Below are positions 1-9,503 of a stretch of 64,000 bases of DNA, in pieces. The position numbers and the translations under genes are program-made. The notes beneath the pieces are model-generated. The model was not told the origin of the DNA and did not search any database. It saw only the letters and a list, made by a program, of their open reading frames with translations. Source of the stretch: Pseudalkalibacillus sp045920555 (GTDB taxonomy: Bacteria; Bacillota; Bacilli; Bacillales; Fictibacillaceae); assembly GCF_045920555.1 (NCBI RefSeq), contig NZ_CP174509.1, forward strand, positions 2,852,001 to 2,916,000, in the 5' to 3' direction. Position 1 is the stretch's first letter, and every line of letters starts with the position of its first letter.

Positions 1-75
1 CTCCCCAACATTAGTGATTACTCTTAAGTTTAATATTACATACAAATAAAATTATTTTCTATGAGAAAGTGTACT

Positions 76-1131
76 TTAAAGTAGGAGGAGAAGGATTGGC
101 CCTAAACAAATTAATAAAATAAAACCAATAACTCCAAGTAAAACTGGTTTTACACCTACTTTTTTGAAATCAGAAATATTAATACTTAAACCGAGCCCGG
201 CCATTGCCATAGATATTAAGAAAACACTTACCATGATTAAAAAATGAGTGACAGAATTTGGTATCCATTGTAACGTGTTCAAGATACTCATGGCAAGAAA
301 ACCAAATATAAACCACGGGATAGGTAAGTCTTTGAAACTTCGTTTTTTTAATGTTCCCTCTGACTCTTTCTTTGAAAAAAAGAACCCTAGTATGATAACT
401 ACAGGGATTAACAAAGCAACCCTTCCTAACTTCACAAGTATAGCGATTTTACTACCTACTTCACCTCCTGGAATTGAAGCAGCAATAACGTGCGCTAACT
501 CATGCAACGTTGAACCGACTAAGACACCATAAAGGTATGCGTCCATATCAAGAAATGGATACGTAAATATATATCCAATTGCACCAAAAGTGCCTAAAAT
601 TGCGATACATGCAACCGCCAAGGCAATATATTCTTTTCGTACTTTAATTACAGGAGCGACAGCTACTATTGCAGCTGCTCCACAAACAGCTGTTCCAATA
701 GCAATCAATGCTGCCAAATGGTTATCTACCTTTAAAATTTTACCTAAACCAATCATTATAAGCATGGTAAATCCAATTACAATCGCATCGATTATTAAAA
801 TAGAAATTCCAGCATCGATAATTTGGCTAAGATTTAAACGAAGCCCCATTAAAATAATTCCAATGCGTAACAGCACTTTGCTGCTAAATGCAATACCTGC
901 TTCCATTTCCTGCTGTGTTCCCATAAACCCTTTCCACGCTGTACCTAATAAAATAGATAAAATCATTGTCCCCATAATAGAGAAAAAGGGGAATGTTGCG
1001 ATCTGTCCGGCAACAGTAGCAAGAACAACTGTTAGAGCGATACCTCGGATAAGTTCTTTATATTTAGGTTGCTGTTTTTTATTTTCTTTTGAGGGTGGCC
1101 CGTAATGTTCATTTAATTTTTCTATTGTCAT
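76..1131 (-). CDS. yeiH: YeiH/UPF0324 family putative sulfate/sulfite exporter
   Basis: A 351-residue integral membrane protein with about ten hydrophobic segments and the glycine/alanine-rich motif GTAVCGAAAIVAVAPV near residue 146, typical of the YeiH (UPF0324, COG2855) family annotated as putative sulfate exporters. The length matches the family. The start is supported by an upstream AAGGAG on the minus strand. It is transcribed away from the amidohydrolase operon and lies 6.5 kb from xsc. Xsc releases sulfite, and members of this family have been proposed as sulfite or sulfate exporters next to sulfonate genes, so a role in removing sulfonate sulfur is a reasonable inference. I see no copy of the shared GntR operator in front of it, so co-regulation is not shown. 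Confidence 0.85.
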   Translation of the reverse strand: MTIEKLNEHYGPPSKENKKQQPKYKELIRGIALTVVLATVAGQIATFPFFSIMGTMILSILLGTAWKGFMGTQQEMEAGIAFSSKVLLRIGIILMGLRLNLSQIIDAGISILIIDAIVIGFTMLIMIGLGKILKVDNHLAALIAIGTAVCGAAAIVAVAPVIKVRKEYIALAVACIAILGTFGAIGYIFTYPFLDMDAYLYGVLVGSTLHELAHVIAASIPGGEVGSKIAILVKLGRVALLIPVVIILGFFFSKKESEGTLKKRSFKDLPIPWFIFGFLAMSILNTLQWIPNSVTHFLIMVSVFLISMAMAGLGLSINISDFKKVGVKPVLLGVIGFILLICLGPILLLLL

Positions 1132-1298
1132 AGAGTTTTTCTCCTTTCGTGACCGTTGTAATTTTAGGTTAGCATAAGGAAAGGGGATGGGATAATTTTA
1201 CTTTTATATAGTATTTATTAAAGAATTTAATAAAGCGTAACTTCCGTATTATGAATAAAGAAAATAGTAGAAATATTTAAATTATTAAAAATTTTATA

Positions 1299-1327
1299 TT
1301 GACGTTTTAAGTGAGTGAATGTAACAT
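1299..1327 (+). promoter_or_regulatory. Sigma-A promoter of the amidohydrolase operon
   Basis: TTGACG (1299-1304), a 17-base spacer and TAACAT (1322-1327), about 105 bases upstream of the amidohydrolase start. The same box architecture (TTGACT, 18 bases, TAACAT) is found in front of xsc. Confidence 0.75.
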
Positions 1328-1337
1328 TTTATGTGAT

Positions 1338-1364
1338 AACTGGTACGTACGTTATGATGTCATG
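1338..1364 (+). promoter_or_regulatory. Putative GntR operator, site 1
   Basis: An element starting AACTGGTACG and containing ACGTTATGATGT lies 10 bases after the -10 box. It aligns with elements at 7596-7623 and, on the minus strand, 13145-13170; site 1 and site 3 agree at 21 of 26 positions. A repressor bound here would cover the transcription start. Assignment to the GntR protein encoded at 12412-13122 is inferred because site 3 is in front of that gene. Confidence 0.7.
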
Positions 1365-1432
1365 TCGGTCGTGAAAATGGTCCTGCTATTTATTTTAAAC
1401 TTATTTAATTTAAGAAAAATGGAGGGATAGCA

Positions 1433-3106
1433 ATGCTGCAAAAATCAGATTTAATAATAACCAACGCCAATGTAATCACTCTTGATAATAACAATAGGCG
1501 TGCAGGCTCAGTTGCTGTAACCAATGGACGAATAACTGGAATTTGGTCAGAGAAGGAACCACCGCGTTGTGAAGTTGAGTACAGTATTGATACTGAAGTG
1601 ATTAATTTGAAGGGTCGTACGTTAATTCCTGGCTTCATCGACACCCATAACCACATTCTTATGTATGGTCAAATGAAACAACAGATTGATTGTAGTTCCC
1701 CGGTAAATGAGTCGATTAGTGACATTCAATCCCGCTTGAAAACAGTAGTAGAACAAACTCCAAAAAACCAATGGATACTAGGGTATGGTTACGATGATAC
1801 TCTCCTTAAAGAAAAGCGGCATCCAACTAAAGATGATTTAGATACAGTAGCCCCGCACCACCCTGTATTTTTAAGGCATATTTCAGGACATTTGGCAGTT
1901 GTCAATTCGGCAGCCATGCATCTTGCTAATATTGATGAATACATATCTGAACCATCGGGAGGGCATTTTGGACGAGACAGTTCCGGCAAACTCAATGGTG
2001 TTTTATATGAACCTGGGGCAATGAATACTGTTTTTTCCAAAATCCCTGTCCCATCTACACAAATGTTAGTTTCACAACTAGGAGAAGCAGCCCGCGATTA
2101 TTTATCACAAGGTATCACTACTAACACAGACGCTGCAGTCGGCATGTTTAACGGTGAGGTAGAACTTGAAGCACACCTTACGGCAGTGGCAAATGGTGTA
2201 AATCCACTACGTATGAGATTAATGGTCATGCATGATCTATTAAAACCGGTTTCCCTTTTTGGTTCATTATCTGCTAAAGAGGTAAATATTGAAATCCTTA
2301 AACGCTCTAATGGACGTGCCTATCTGGATGGTGCCAAATTGTTTCAGGATGGATCTATTCAAGGTCTAACAGGTGCATTGCGTAAACCGTACCATTGTAA
2401 TGCTGACCTTTATGGGGACCTGATCCATAATCAAGAAAGATTCAACTCAGAGATATTGGATTTGCATAAAAGAGGTTTCCGGATTGCAATCCATGGTAAT
2501 GGGGACCGTGCTATTAAATCGATTTTAGATGCCTATGAATATGCATTGGAAAACTTTCCTCGAGATGACCATCGTCACCGGATAGAACACGTCCAAACTG
2601 CTACATTAGATGATTTGAACCGAATGAAAGAGCTTGGTGTGGCGGCTTCATTCTTTATCAATCATGTCTATTACTGGGGGGATCGACATAAGAAACTATT
2701 CTTAGGTCCACATAGAGCAGAAAGGATCAACCCAATAGCTGATGCCATACATCGTAAATTGTTGTTTACGCTACATTCTGATTGTCCAATAACACCGATC
2801 TCTCCTTTGTTCTCAATCTGGGCTGCAGTAAACCGTTTAACAAAGGAAGGGGATATACTCGGTCCGGATCAACAGTGTGATGTGGAAACAGCACTTAAAT
2901 CGATGACGATTTATGGAGCCCAATTGAATTTTGATGAACAACACTCGGGAAGCATTGAGCTTGGTAAACACGCTGATTTTGCGGTGCTGGAAGAGGACCC
3001 GACAGCAATAAACAAGGAAGGCATTAAGGATATCCCCGTCACTGCAACAATAATTGGTGGAAATGTTGTCTATGAATCTGACCTGACATCCATTGCTTCC
3101 TTGTAA
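1433..3106 (+). CDS. Amidohydrolase family protein, YtcJ-like
   Basis: A 557-residue metal-dependent hydrolase of the amidohydrolase-3 (YtcJ-like) group. Metal-site signatures appear in order: GFIDTHNHI near residue 68, HGNGDRAI near 355, HRIEHVQ near 384 and HSDCPITP near 450. An AGGGAT ribosome site precedes the ATG. Substrates of this subgroup cannot be read from sequence; they hydrolyse C-N bonds of amides, ureas or formyl groups. It is the first gene of an operon with a sodium symporter, an M20 amidase and an APC permease, and its promoter carries the operator shared with xsc. An N-substituted (acyl or carbamoyl) amino compound that yields taurine is therefore the best guess. No signal peptide is visible, so it should act in the cytoplasm. 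Confidence 0.85.
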   Translation: MLQKSDLIITNANVITLDNNNRRAGSVAVTNGRITGIWSEKEPPRCEVEYSIDTEVINLKGRTLIPGFIDTHNHILMYGQMKQQIDCSSPVNESISDIQSRLKTVVEQTPKNQWILGYGYDDTLLKEKRHPTKDDLDTVAPHHPVFLRHISGHLAVVNSAAMHLANIDEYISEPSGGHFGRDSSGKLNGVLYEPGAMNTVFSKIPVPSTQMLVSQLGEAARDYLSQGITTNTDAAVGMFNGEVELEAHLTAVANGVNPLRMRLMVMHDLLKPVSLFGSLSAKEVNIEILKRSNGRAYLDGAKLFQDGSIQGLTGALRKPYHCNADLYGDLIHNQERFNSEILDLHKRGFRIAIHGNGDRAIKSILDAYEYALENFPRDDHRHRIEHVQTATLDDLNRMKELGVAASFFINHVYYWGDRHKKLFLGPHRAERINPIADAIHRKLLFTLHSDCPITPISPLFSIWAAVNRLTKEGDILGPDQQCDVETALKSMTIYGAQLNFDEQHSGSIELGKHADFAVLEEDPTAINKEGIKDIPVTATIIGGNVVYESDLTSIASL

Positions 3107-3257
3107 TCAGGTAAACAGGAAATTGTTCAAAAATAATTACATCTATAAACCAATATTGAGAAAGGAGCTGATTTTTATAAGTTTTAAATCTATCTCCATA
3201 CATTGAATCGTGTAACTTTGTCAAAGGTGGAATGTAAAAAAGAAAAGGGTGATGATT

Positions 3258-4739
3258 GTGAATTGGTGGTTAGTATGGCTTGTCGCGTTTATAACCGGGA
3301 TAAGTATACTTGGAATTTATTACTCTCGCAGGATCAAATCAGCTGATGACTATGTAATGGCGAATTTCAGTTTAGGTTTTTTTCCAATTTGCGGAAGCAT
3401 AATTGCTACCGCTTTAGGTGCCTCTGCAGTAATTGGAGCATCCGGAAAAGGCTTTACGATTGGTTTATCATGGTTTACAGCAAACATCCCTTACGTATTG
3501 TTTTCCATTTTACTTGCTATGATTCTTGGCTCAACGATACGCAAACTTAAACTATACACACTTCCTGATCTTTTTGTACGTCGATTTGGTAAAGCTACAG
3601 GTCTTATTCCGGCATTAGTAATTAGTATCCTGTATATGACCCCAACCTTTGGAATGCAAATTGTAGGGATGGGTTCAATCTTAACATCTATCATCGACGT
3701 CCCACTAACGTTAGCTATGCTTTTAGGTTTTGTCGTATGTGTAGCGTTTACCTTGATGGGCGGGCTTCCGAGTGTTGCGTGGACGGATGCAGTCCAGTCT
3801 GTCCTAATTCTCCTTGGGCTTATTGTGCTGTTCCTAATAGGGGTGAATTATGTTGGTGGATTTAATGTAGTAATGGCTAATACACCTGAGAATATATCGA
3901 GCTTTTTTAGTTTAAGTAAAACAGAAATGTTTAACTATCTTGTCATCTTTGGCCCCTTCTATTTAGTATGGCAAACTACTTGGCAGCGATTGGCTGCTGC
4001 TAGAACAGATAAAATAGCGGTTAGAGCTGTTTCCATTGGTTATTTGCTGAGTGGATTTGTTGGTCTTTTTGCAATCGGTATTGGGATCGTTGCCCGTCAA
4101 GTTTTACCATTAAATACAGTTCCTGATTTAGTTTATACCGAATTTTTGACCACTATCGCTCATCCATCAATAGGTGGATTATTTATGGTCTCACTTTTCG
4201 CTGCCGTATTAACAGGAGCTACATCCTTTCTATTAAGTGGTGCGGCGAACATTTCAAAGGACATCTATCATGGATGGATTTCTCCTGACGCCAGCGATAA
4301 GAAGGTATTGAAAGTTTCGCGTCTTTCCGTTGCTATTATGGCTTTTTTAGGACTAGGAGTAGCTTTGTTTATAAAAGACATCGTTGCAATCTACACTTAT
4401 GCACTATCTTTATCTGCAGTAACACTCGTTATGCCCGTTATGGCAGCGATGTTTTGGAAAAGAGCTACTAAATCAGGTGCCATAATAAGTATCATAGGAT
4501 CACTTGCTTTTGCGCTGATTTGGAATTTTGCCGGAAGGCCTTTTGGACTGCATGAAATCATTCCTGGATTAGCCGTTTCTTTTTTACTATTAGTTGTGGG
4601 AAGTTTAGTAACAGAGCATTCTTCGGAAGAAGAGGTTATTGCATACTATTTTGCATTAAAAGAATTGGACGATCCTTCACTTGAATCGGCCAATAGTGTA
4701 GTAGATACCAGTGTCAAACAAGAAAGAATGGACGCATAG
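3258..4739 (+). CDS. Sodium:solute symporter (SSS family)
   Basis: About 493 residues with 12-13 membrane segments and the SSS-family layout (early GIYYSRRIKSADDYVMAN segment, GLPSVAWTDAVQS in the middle). I chose the GTG at 3258 because AAGGG at 3244-3248 is correctly spaced from it; a GTG at 3249 and an ATG at 3252 are in frame but too close. It follows the amidohydrolase by about 150 bases and precedes the M20 amidase by 26, so it is probably cotranscribed. The likely role is Na+-driven uptake of the compound that the two flanking hydrolases open. Specificity cannot be predicted from sequence. Confidence 0.85.
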   Translation: MNWWLVWLVAFITGISILGIYYSRRIKSADDYVMANFSLGFFPICGSIIATALGASAVIGASGKGFTIGLSWFTANIPYVLFSILLAMILGSTIRKLKLYTLPDLFVRRFGKATGLIPALVISILYMTPTFGMQIVGMGSILTSIIDVPLTLAMLLGFVVCVAFTLMGGLPSVAWTDAVQSVLILLGLIVLFLIGVNYVGGFNVVMANTPENISSFFSLSKTEMFNYLVIFGPFYLVWQTTWQRLAAARTDKIAVRAVSIGYLLSGFVGLFAIGIGIVARQVLPLNTVPDLVYTEFLTTIAHPSIGGLFMVSLFAAVLTGATSFLLSGAANISKDIYHGWISPDASDKKVLKVSRLSVAIMAFLGLGVALFIKDIVAIYTYALSLSAVTLVMPVMAAMFWKRATKSGAIISIIGSLAFALIWNFAGRPFGLHEIIPGLAVSFLLLVVGSLVTEHSSEEEVIAYYFALKELDDPSLESANSVVDTSVKQERMDA

Positions 4740-4765
4740 TTATCTAGATTCCCAGAGGTGATTAA

Positions 4766-6016
4766 ATGATAAAAATTGAACGTTTAAAATCACGAATGAT
4801 AGCAATGGCTGACATCGGAAGAACAGAAAAGGGGGGTGTAACTAGATTAGCACTTTCAGAAGAAGATCGTAAAGCACGGAACTTATTTATTAATTGGATG
4901 GAAGATTTAGGTATGTACGTTCGATACGATGATGTCGGCAACATATATGGAAGAATAGAAGGGACAGACCCTACAGCACCTGTTATTGTTGCAGGCTCTC
5001 ATTTGGACTCTGTTCCAAAAGGTGGTAAATTCGATGGGGTTTTAGGAGTGTTAGGGGCATTGGAAGCAGTAAATGCCATTTTAGAACAAGGAATAGACCA
5101 CCGTCACCCTATTGAAATTGTTTCATTTACAAATGAAGAGGGTGCAAGATTCACTCCTCAAATGTTAGGAAGCGGGGTAGTTTCTGAAATTTTTTCTTTA
5201 GATTACGTATATGATCGACAGGATCAACACGGGCTTTATTTTAAGGATGAGCTTGAAAAAATCGGATTTATAGGGGAACGATCGAATCGGTTGAAAAATG
5301 TTTCCGCGTTTATCGAATTACACATTGAACAAGGACCAGTATTGGACTTTGAACAACAATCCATAGGAGTTGTTCAGGGTATTTCGGGTTTCTCTTGGAT
5401 GGAGGTAAACGTAAGAGGTGATTCCAATCATTCAGGTTCAACACCAATGAAATTAAGAAAGGATTCTCTTGTGACGGCAGCATCCATTATAGCAGAGATT
5501 GATAGCTGGGCTCGGCAAAGAACAGATGGAACAGTAGCCACAGTCGGTCAAATTCATTCAACTCCCGGAATTATAAACGCAATTGCTGGAGAAACCAACT
5601 TTACCATAGATGTTCGGCATTCAAACACCAATCAGTTAGAAAATTGTAAAAAAGAAATCGAACAGATCATTAAAAAAGTAACGACCAAAAATGAGATGAA
5701 GTACACATTAAAAGAAATATGGTCTCATGATCCAGTACGTTTTTCTCCTGACTTGGTCAATGTTTTGGAAAGGATTTGTCAACAGCATGATTTTTCTTTC
5801 AAGCGAATGAATAGTGGAGCTGGTCATGACGCGATGTACATTAGCAAAATATCCGAGACGGCAATGATCTTTGTCCCTAGTAAGAATGGTAAAAGTCACT
5901 GTGAAGATGAAGATACACCATGGGAACAGATTGAAAAAGGGGTAACGGTACTTTACGAGACATTATGCTTCTTGTCGACGGTTAAATACCCATTAAAAAA
6001 TTACAAAGGGGGATAA
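4766..6016 (+). CDS. M20 Zn-dependent hydrolase, N-carbamoyl-amino-acid/allantoate amidohydrolase type
   Basis: A 416-residue cytosolic M20 amidase of the hydantoinase/carbamoylase subgroup. Diagnostic motifs are GSHLDSVPKGGKFDGVLGV near residue 77, SFTNEEGARF near 127, HIEQGPVLD near 189 and GAGHDAMYI near 352; together they give the binuclear metal ligands and the dimer-domain substrate residues of the family. AGAGGTG precedes the ATG with good spacing. Known members cleave N-carbamoyl-L-amino acids, allantoate, ureidoglycolate or beta-ureidopropionate. Between a sodium symporter and an APC permease, it probably releases a free amino compound from an imported conjugate. The exact substrate is unknown; a link to taurine is inferred only from the shared operator. 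Confidence 0.88.
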   Translation: MIKIERLKSRMIAMADIGRTEKGGVTRLALSEEDRKARNLFINWMEDLGMYVRYDDVGNIYGRIEGTDPTAPVIVAGSHLDSVPKGGKFDGVLGVLGALEAVNAILEQGIDHRHPIEIVSFTNEEGARFTPQMLGSGVVSEIFSLDYVYDRQDQHGLYFKDELEKIGFIGERSNRLKNVSAFIELHIEQGPVLDFEQQSIGVVQGISGFSWMEVNVRGDSNHSGSTPMKLRKDSLVTAASIIAEIDSWARQRTDGTVATVGQIHSTPGIINAIAGETNFTIDVRHSNTNQLENCKKEIEQIIKKVTTKNEMKYTLKEIWSHDPVRFSPDLVNVLERICQQHDFSFKRMNSGAGHDAMYISKISETAMIFVPSKNGKSHCEDEDTPWEQIEKGVTVLYETLCFLSTVKYPLKNYKGG

Positions 6017-6020
6017 GTGG

Positions 6021-7517
6021 ATGGAGGAGAGGACACAGCTGGAAAAGACGTTGAAACCTCATTGGGTACTAGCAATTGCATTTGGTTCCGCTGTCGGATG
6101 GGGGTGCTTTGTACTACCAGTAGATTGGCTTACGAAAGCAGGTCCGTTTGGTGCAATCATTGGATTCAGTGTTGGAGCATTATTGATGATCGTAATCGCT
6201 GTGAGTTATGGTATTTTGATCAATAGATTTCCGGTTTCTGGTGGAGAATTTGCTTATGCTTATCTAGGGTTTGGACGTAAACATGCCTATATAGGCGGTT
6301 GGTTTTTAGCTTTAGGATATATTTGTATCGTTGCCTTAAATGCGTCAGCACTAGCTTTATTAGGGAAGTTCGTTCTTCCAGGTATTGTGAAACAAGGTCT
6401 GATGTACAATATTGCAGGTTGGGATGTATATTTTGGTGAAGTTTCGATTGCTAGTATAGCACTTCTGCTTTTTGCATATTTGAACATTCGTGGAGCAAGC
6501 ATTTCCGGAAAGGCGCAATTTGTCTGCTGTGTATTGCTTGTGTTAGGTGTGCTATTGATCGCAGGCAGCATGTTTTTACATCCTTCTGTTTCATTCAGTA
6601 ACCTTCAACCATCATTCAAACCAGGAGTGTCGGCTTGGTCAGCGATCATTGCAATCGTAGCTATCGCACCTTGGGCTTATGTTGGATTTGACAATGTTCC
6701 GCAAGCAGCGGAAGAGTTCAGCTTTTCACCGAAAAAAGCTTTTAAACTGATAGTCTTATCCCTCATTTGTGCGGCTGTCGTATACTCATTAATGATTCTT
6801 GCTACAGCAGTTGCAATGCCATGGCAAGAGCTTGTCCATCAACAATCGATTTGGGGAACTGGTGACGCTATATCAGGCCTTTTAGGTAATAGTGGTGTCA
6901 TTTTGCTTACGATTTCCGTGTGTATGGGAGTTTTTACCGGACTGAATGGTTTTTATGTTTCCGCGAGTCGTTTGTTGTTTGCTATGGGCCGGGCGCATAT
7001 TTTGCCAAAATCCTTTTCGAAGCTTCATTCGAAATATAAGACACCGTATGTAGGAATTGTTTTTACATGTATCATTTGCCTATTTGCACCATGGTTTGGC
7101 AGGCAAGCCCTGTTATGGGTTGTCGACATGTCGGCCATCGGCGTAACCATAGCTTACTTTTATTGTTGTCTTGTCGCTTTTAAGTGTCTGAAATGGAATA
7201 GTGAACAGAAGAGCGGGGATCTGGAAGATGTTGCCCCTGTAAAAAAAGGATTAACTCTTCTAGGAACCATCAGTTCGGTCGTCTTTTTAGGGTTACTGGT
7301 GGTACCAGGGTCACCGGCATTTTTAGGAATACCTTCTTGGGTTGCATTATTCGTATGGGTAGTCTTAGGAACCATTGTCTACTTATCCAGATCAAAAGAG
7401 CTTAATCAAATACCTGAAGAAAGACTCGACTACTTAATCCTCGGTAAATCTGGATTTAGAAAAGAGAATCGTTCACAGAGCAGTGATCTCTATCCACCAA
7501 AAGTGGACGTAAATTAA
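6021..7517 (+). CDS. APC superfamily amino acid permease
   Basis: A 498-residue permease with about 12 membrane segments and APC hallmarks (GSAVGWGCFVLPVDWL in helix 1, NRFPVSGGEFAYAYLGFG around helices 2-3). It starts four bases after the M20 gene stop, with GGGGG in the overlap as ribosome site, so translation is probably coupled. No terminator is visible before the xsc promoter, so read-through is possible. The probable role is uptake or exchange of an amino acid or amine linked to the hydrolases upstream, perhaps taurine itself, given the shared operator with xsc. That last point is inference. Confidence 0.85.
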   Translation: MEERTQLEKTLKPHWVLAIAFGSAVGWGCFVLPVDWLTKAGPFGAIIGFSVGALLMIVIAVSYGILINRFPVSGGEFAYAYLGFGRKHAYIGGWFLALGYICIVALNASALALLGKFVLPGIVKQGLMYNIAGWDVYFGEVSIASIALLLFAYLNIRGASISGKAQFVCCVLLVLGVLLIAGSMFLHPSVSFSNLQPSFKPGVSAWSAIIAIVAIAPWAYVGFDNVPQAAEEFSFSPKKAFKLIVLSLICAAVVYSLMILATAVAMPWQELVHQQSIWGTGDAISGLLGNSGVILLTISVCMGVFTGLNGFYVSASRLLFAMGRAHILPKSFSKLHSKYKTPYVGIVFTCIICLFAPWFGRQALLWVVDMSAIGVTIAYFYCCLVAFKCLKWNSEQKSGDLEDVAPVKKGLTLLGTISSVVFLGLLVVPGSPAFLGIPSWVALFVWVVLGTIVYLSRSKELNQIPEERLDYLILGKSGFRKENRSQSSDLYPPKVDVN

Positions 7518-7556
7518 AAAAGGCCATTAAAATATTAGAATTTTTAGATTTATTGA

Positions 7557-7586
7557 TTGACTTTTCAACAAAGTGGGTTGTAACAT
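7557..7586 (+). promoter_or_regulatory. Sigma-A promoter of the xsc operon
   Basis: TTGACT (7557-7562), an 18-base spacer and TAACAT (7581-7586), 72 bases upstream of the xsc start. Confidence 0.7.
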
Positions 7587-7595
7587 ATGATTATC

Positions 7596-7623
7596 AACTG
7601 GTACGGACGTCGTAATGACCATG
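7596..7623 (+). promoter_or_regulatory. Putative GntR operator, site 2
   Basis: AACTGGTACG is identical to site 1 and is followed by ACGTCGTAATGACC, at the same distance after the -10 box. It makes the xsc-ald-tpa operon a likely member of the same regulon as the amidohydrolase operon. Confidence 0.7.
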
Positions 7624-7657
7624 TTGAATATGAAATATACTTGAGGAGGAAAAAATA

Positions 7658-9421
7658 ATGGCAAAAATTGAAACGAAAAACGTAAGAGGAACAAAAGTGA
7701 AAATGACACCGAGTGAGGCTATTGTTGAAACTCTGGTTGCTGAAGGAGTAACTCATATATCTGGTATTTTAGGATCTGCGTTCATGGATATGCTAGATTT
7801 ATTACCGACCGCAGGAATTCGCTTTATCGGAGTACGTCATGAACAAAGCGCTGCACATATGGAGGATGCATACACTCGTGTTTCTGGTACTGCCGGTGTT
7901 GTAATCGGACAAAATGGTCCTGGAATAACCAATATGGTGACTTCAGTTGCTGCTGCCAACCAGGCGCATACCCCAATGGTTGTCATTTCTCCATCTGCCG
8001 GGACTCCAACAGTTGGATGGGATGGTTTCCAAGAGTGTGATCAAGTTTCGGTTTTTAAGGCGATTACCAAAGAAACAGTAAGAGTCACTCACCCAGGCCG
8101 AGTTGCAGATTGTTTAAGGACAGCCTTTCGAATTGCTTATGCAGAACGTGGTCCAGTTTTATTCGACATCCCGCGTGATTATTTCTATGGGGAAGTGGAA
8201 GACCAGATTCTTCAGCCGCATCAATACCGTGTCGATGCACGTGGCTGTGGTTCGACCGAATCATTGGATCGAGCTGCTGACTTGTTGTCCAAAGCGGAGT
8301 ATCCGGTGATCATTTCAGGTCGAGGTACAGTGGATTCAGATGGTATTGAAGCGGTGAAAGCAATTGCCGAGCATTTGACAGCACCTGTTGCCGTCTCCTA
8401 TATGCACAATGATGCGTTTCCAGATGATAATCCACTTGCCGTCGGACCTATCGGATACATGGGTTCAAAGGCTGCGATGAACACATTGAAGAAGGCGGAT
8501 GTTGTTTTGGCAATTGGTACAAGATTATCTGTTTTCGGAACACTACCAGGCTATGATATTGATTATTTTCCAAAGAATGCTCAAATTATCCAAATTGACA
8601 TCAATCCTAGAAATATTGCTCGAACACATCCAGTCGAAGTAGGGATCATCGGAGATGCTCGTGAAGCAAGTCTTGAAATCATGAAGCGTTTAAAATCGCT
8701 GATCCCGACCCGTAAGCAAAACAAAGAGCGTTTACTAGAAGTGACGAATGAGAAGCAAAAATGGGAAGAGGAGCTCATTGAACTGGCGATGAAGGATGGA
8801 AATCCGATTAACCCTCGTCGAGCGTTATTGGAGCTTGCAAAGGTACTTCCAGAAAATGCGATCGTTTCTACTGATATCGGAAATGTTTCATCGACAGCAA
8901 ATGCGTATTTAAAATTCAAACAAAGCCGAAAACATATCGCTGCCCTTACGTTCGGCAATACAGGGTTCGCCTATCCTTCCGCTCTTGGTGCAAAGCTTGC
9001 AGAACCGGATTGCCCTGTGCTTGCGATTGTCGGTGATGGAGCATGGGGGATGAGCTTACATGAAGTCAGTACAGCCGTTGAAGAGAACATCCCAGTCATC
9101 GCGTGTGTTTTTAATAATGGTGCATGGTGTGCAGAAAAGAAAAATCAAGTTGATTTCTACAATAACCGGTTCGTAGGTGCTGATATCCAAAACCCTGATT
9201 TTGCAGAAGTTGCTCGTTCGATGGGAGCAGTCGGAATCAGAGTGGAGAAGGCCGAAGAACTAGGTCCTGTCATAGAGAAGGCTATAGTGTCCAACCAGCC
9301 GACTGTCATTGATATTCAAGTGGATGGAACACAATTAGCTCCACCATTTAGAAAAGATGCCTTGAAAATGCCTACGAGGTTATTGCCGAAATACGCACAC
9401 CTTGATCACAAGAACTGGTGA
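7658..9421 (+). CDS. xsc: Sulfoacetaldehyde acetyltransferase
   Basis: A 587-residue thiamine-diphosphate enzyme. It converts sulfoacetaldehyde and phosphate to acetyl phosphate and sulfite, the desulfonating step of taurine breakdown. The acetolactate-synthase fold is evident: the catalytic Glu region RHEQSAAHMEDAY in the N-terminal domain, and GDGAWGMSLHEVST through VFNNGAW as the ThDP/Mg motif near residue 460. Xsc-specific stretches are AEKKNQVDFYNNRFVGA and PFRKDALKMPTR at the C-terminus. The identification rests on these and on adjacency to alanine dehydrogenase and a taurine-type aminotransferase. AGGAGG precedes the ATG. No phosphate acetyltransferase gene accompanies it, so acetyl phosphate must be handled by an enzyme encoded elsewhere. 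Confidence 0.92.
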   Translation: MAKIETKNVRGTKVKMTPSEAIVETLVAEGVTHISGILGSAFMDMLDLLPTAGIRFIGVRHEQSAAHMEDAYTRVSGTAGVVIGQNGPGITNMVTSVAAANQAHTPMVVISPSAGTPTVGWDGFQECDQVSVFKAITKETVRVTHPGRVADCLRTAFRIAYAERGPVLFDIPRDYFYGEVEDQILQPHQYRVDARGCGSTESLDRAADLLSKAEYPVIISGRGTVDSDGIEAVKAIAEHLTAPVAVSYMHNDAFPDDNPLAVGPIGYMGSKAAMNTLKKADVVLAIGTRLSVFGTLPGYDIDYFPKNAQIIQIDINPRNIARTHPVEVGIIGDAREASLEIMKRLKSLIPTRKQNKERLLEVTNEKQKWEEELIELAMKDGNPINPRRALLELAKVLPENAIVSTDIGNVSSTANAYLKFKQSRKHIAALTFGNTGFAYPSALGAKLAEPDCPVLAIVGDGAWGMSLHEVSTAVEENIPVIACVFNNGAWCAEKKNQVDFYNNRFVGADIQNPDFAEVARSMGAVGIRVEKAEELGPVIEKAIVSNQPTVIDIQVDGTQLAPPFRKDALKMPTRLLPKYAHLDHKNW

Positions 9422-9434
9422 AAATTATTTAGAT

Positions 9435-9485
9435 CTATAGGGGCGTGATGACTCTAACAGGATTAGAGCGTCACGTCCACCTATA
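9435..9485 (+). other. Intercistronic hairpin after xsc
   Basis: A long imperfect inverted repeat: a CTATAGG...CGTGATG.CTCTAA arm pairs with TTAGAG.CGTCACG...CCTATA around a five-base loop. There is no T-run, so it is more likely an mRNA-stabilising, processing or pausing element than a full terminator. It lies directly before the ribosome site of the Cys-rich gene. Confidence 0.6.
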
Positions 9486-9503
9486 ACAGGAGGAAATCAT
9501 CTG

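Noticed and set aside
590..1105. Long plus-strand open frame opposite the yeiH gene
   Set aside because: It is the complement of a clear membrane-protein gene, has no ribosome site and has shadow-like composition.
8581..8958. 125-codon minus-strand frame inside xsc
   Set aside because: It lies fully inside a confidently identified gene and has no promoter or homology signature.
9410..9425. GAACTGGTG at the end of xsc as a fourth GntR operator
   Set aside because: Only six bases match, they encode the last Asn-Trp codons, and no promoter lies next to them.
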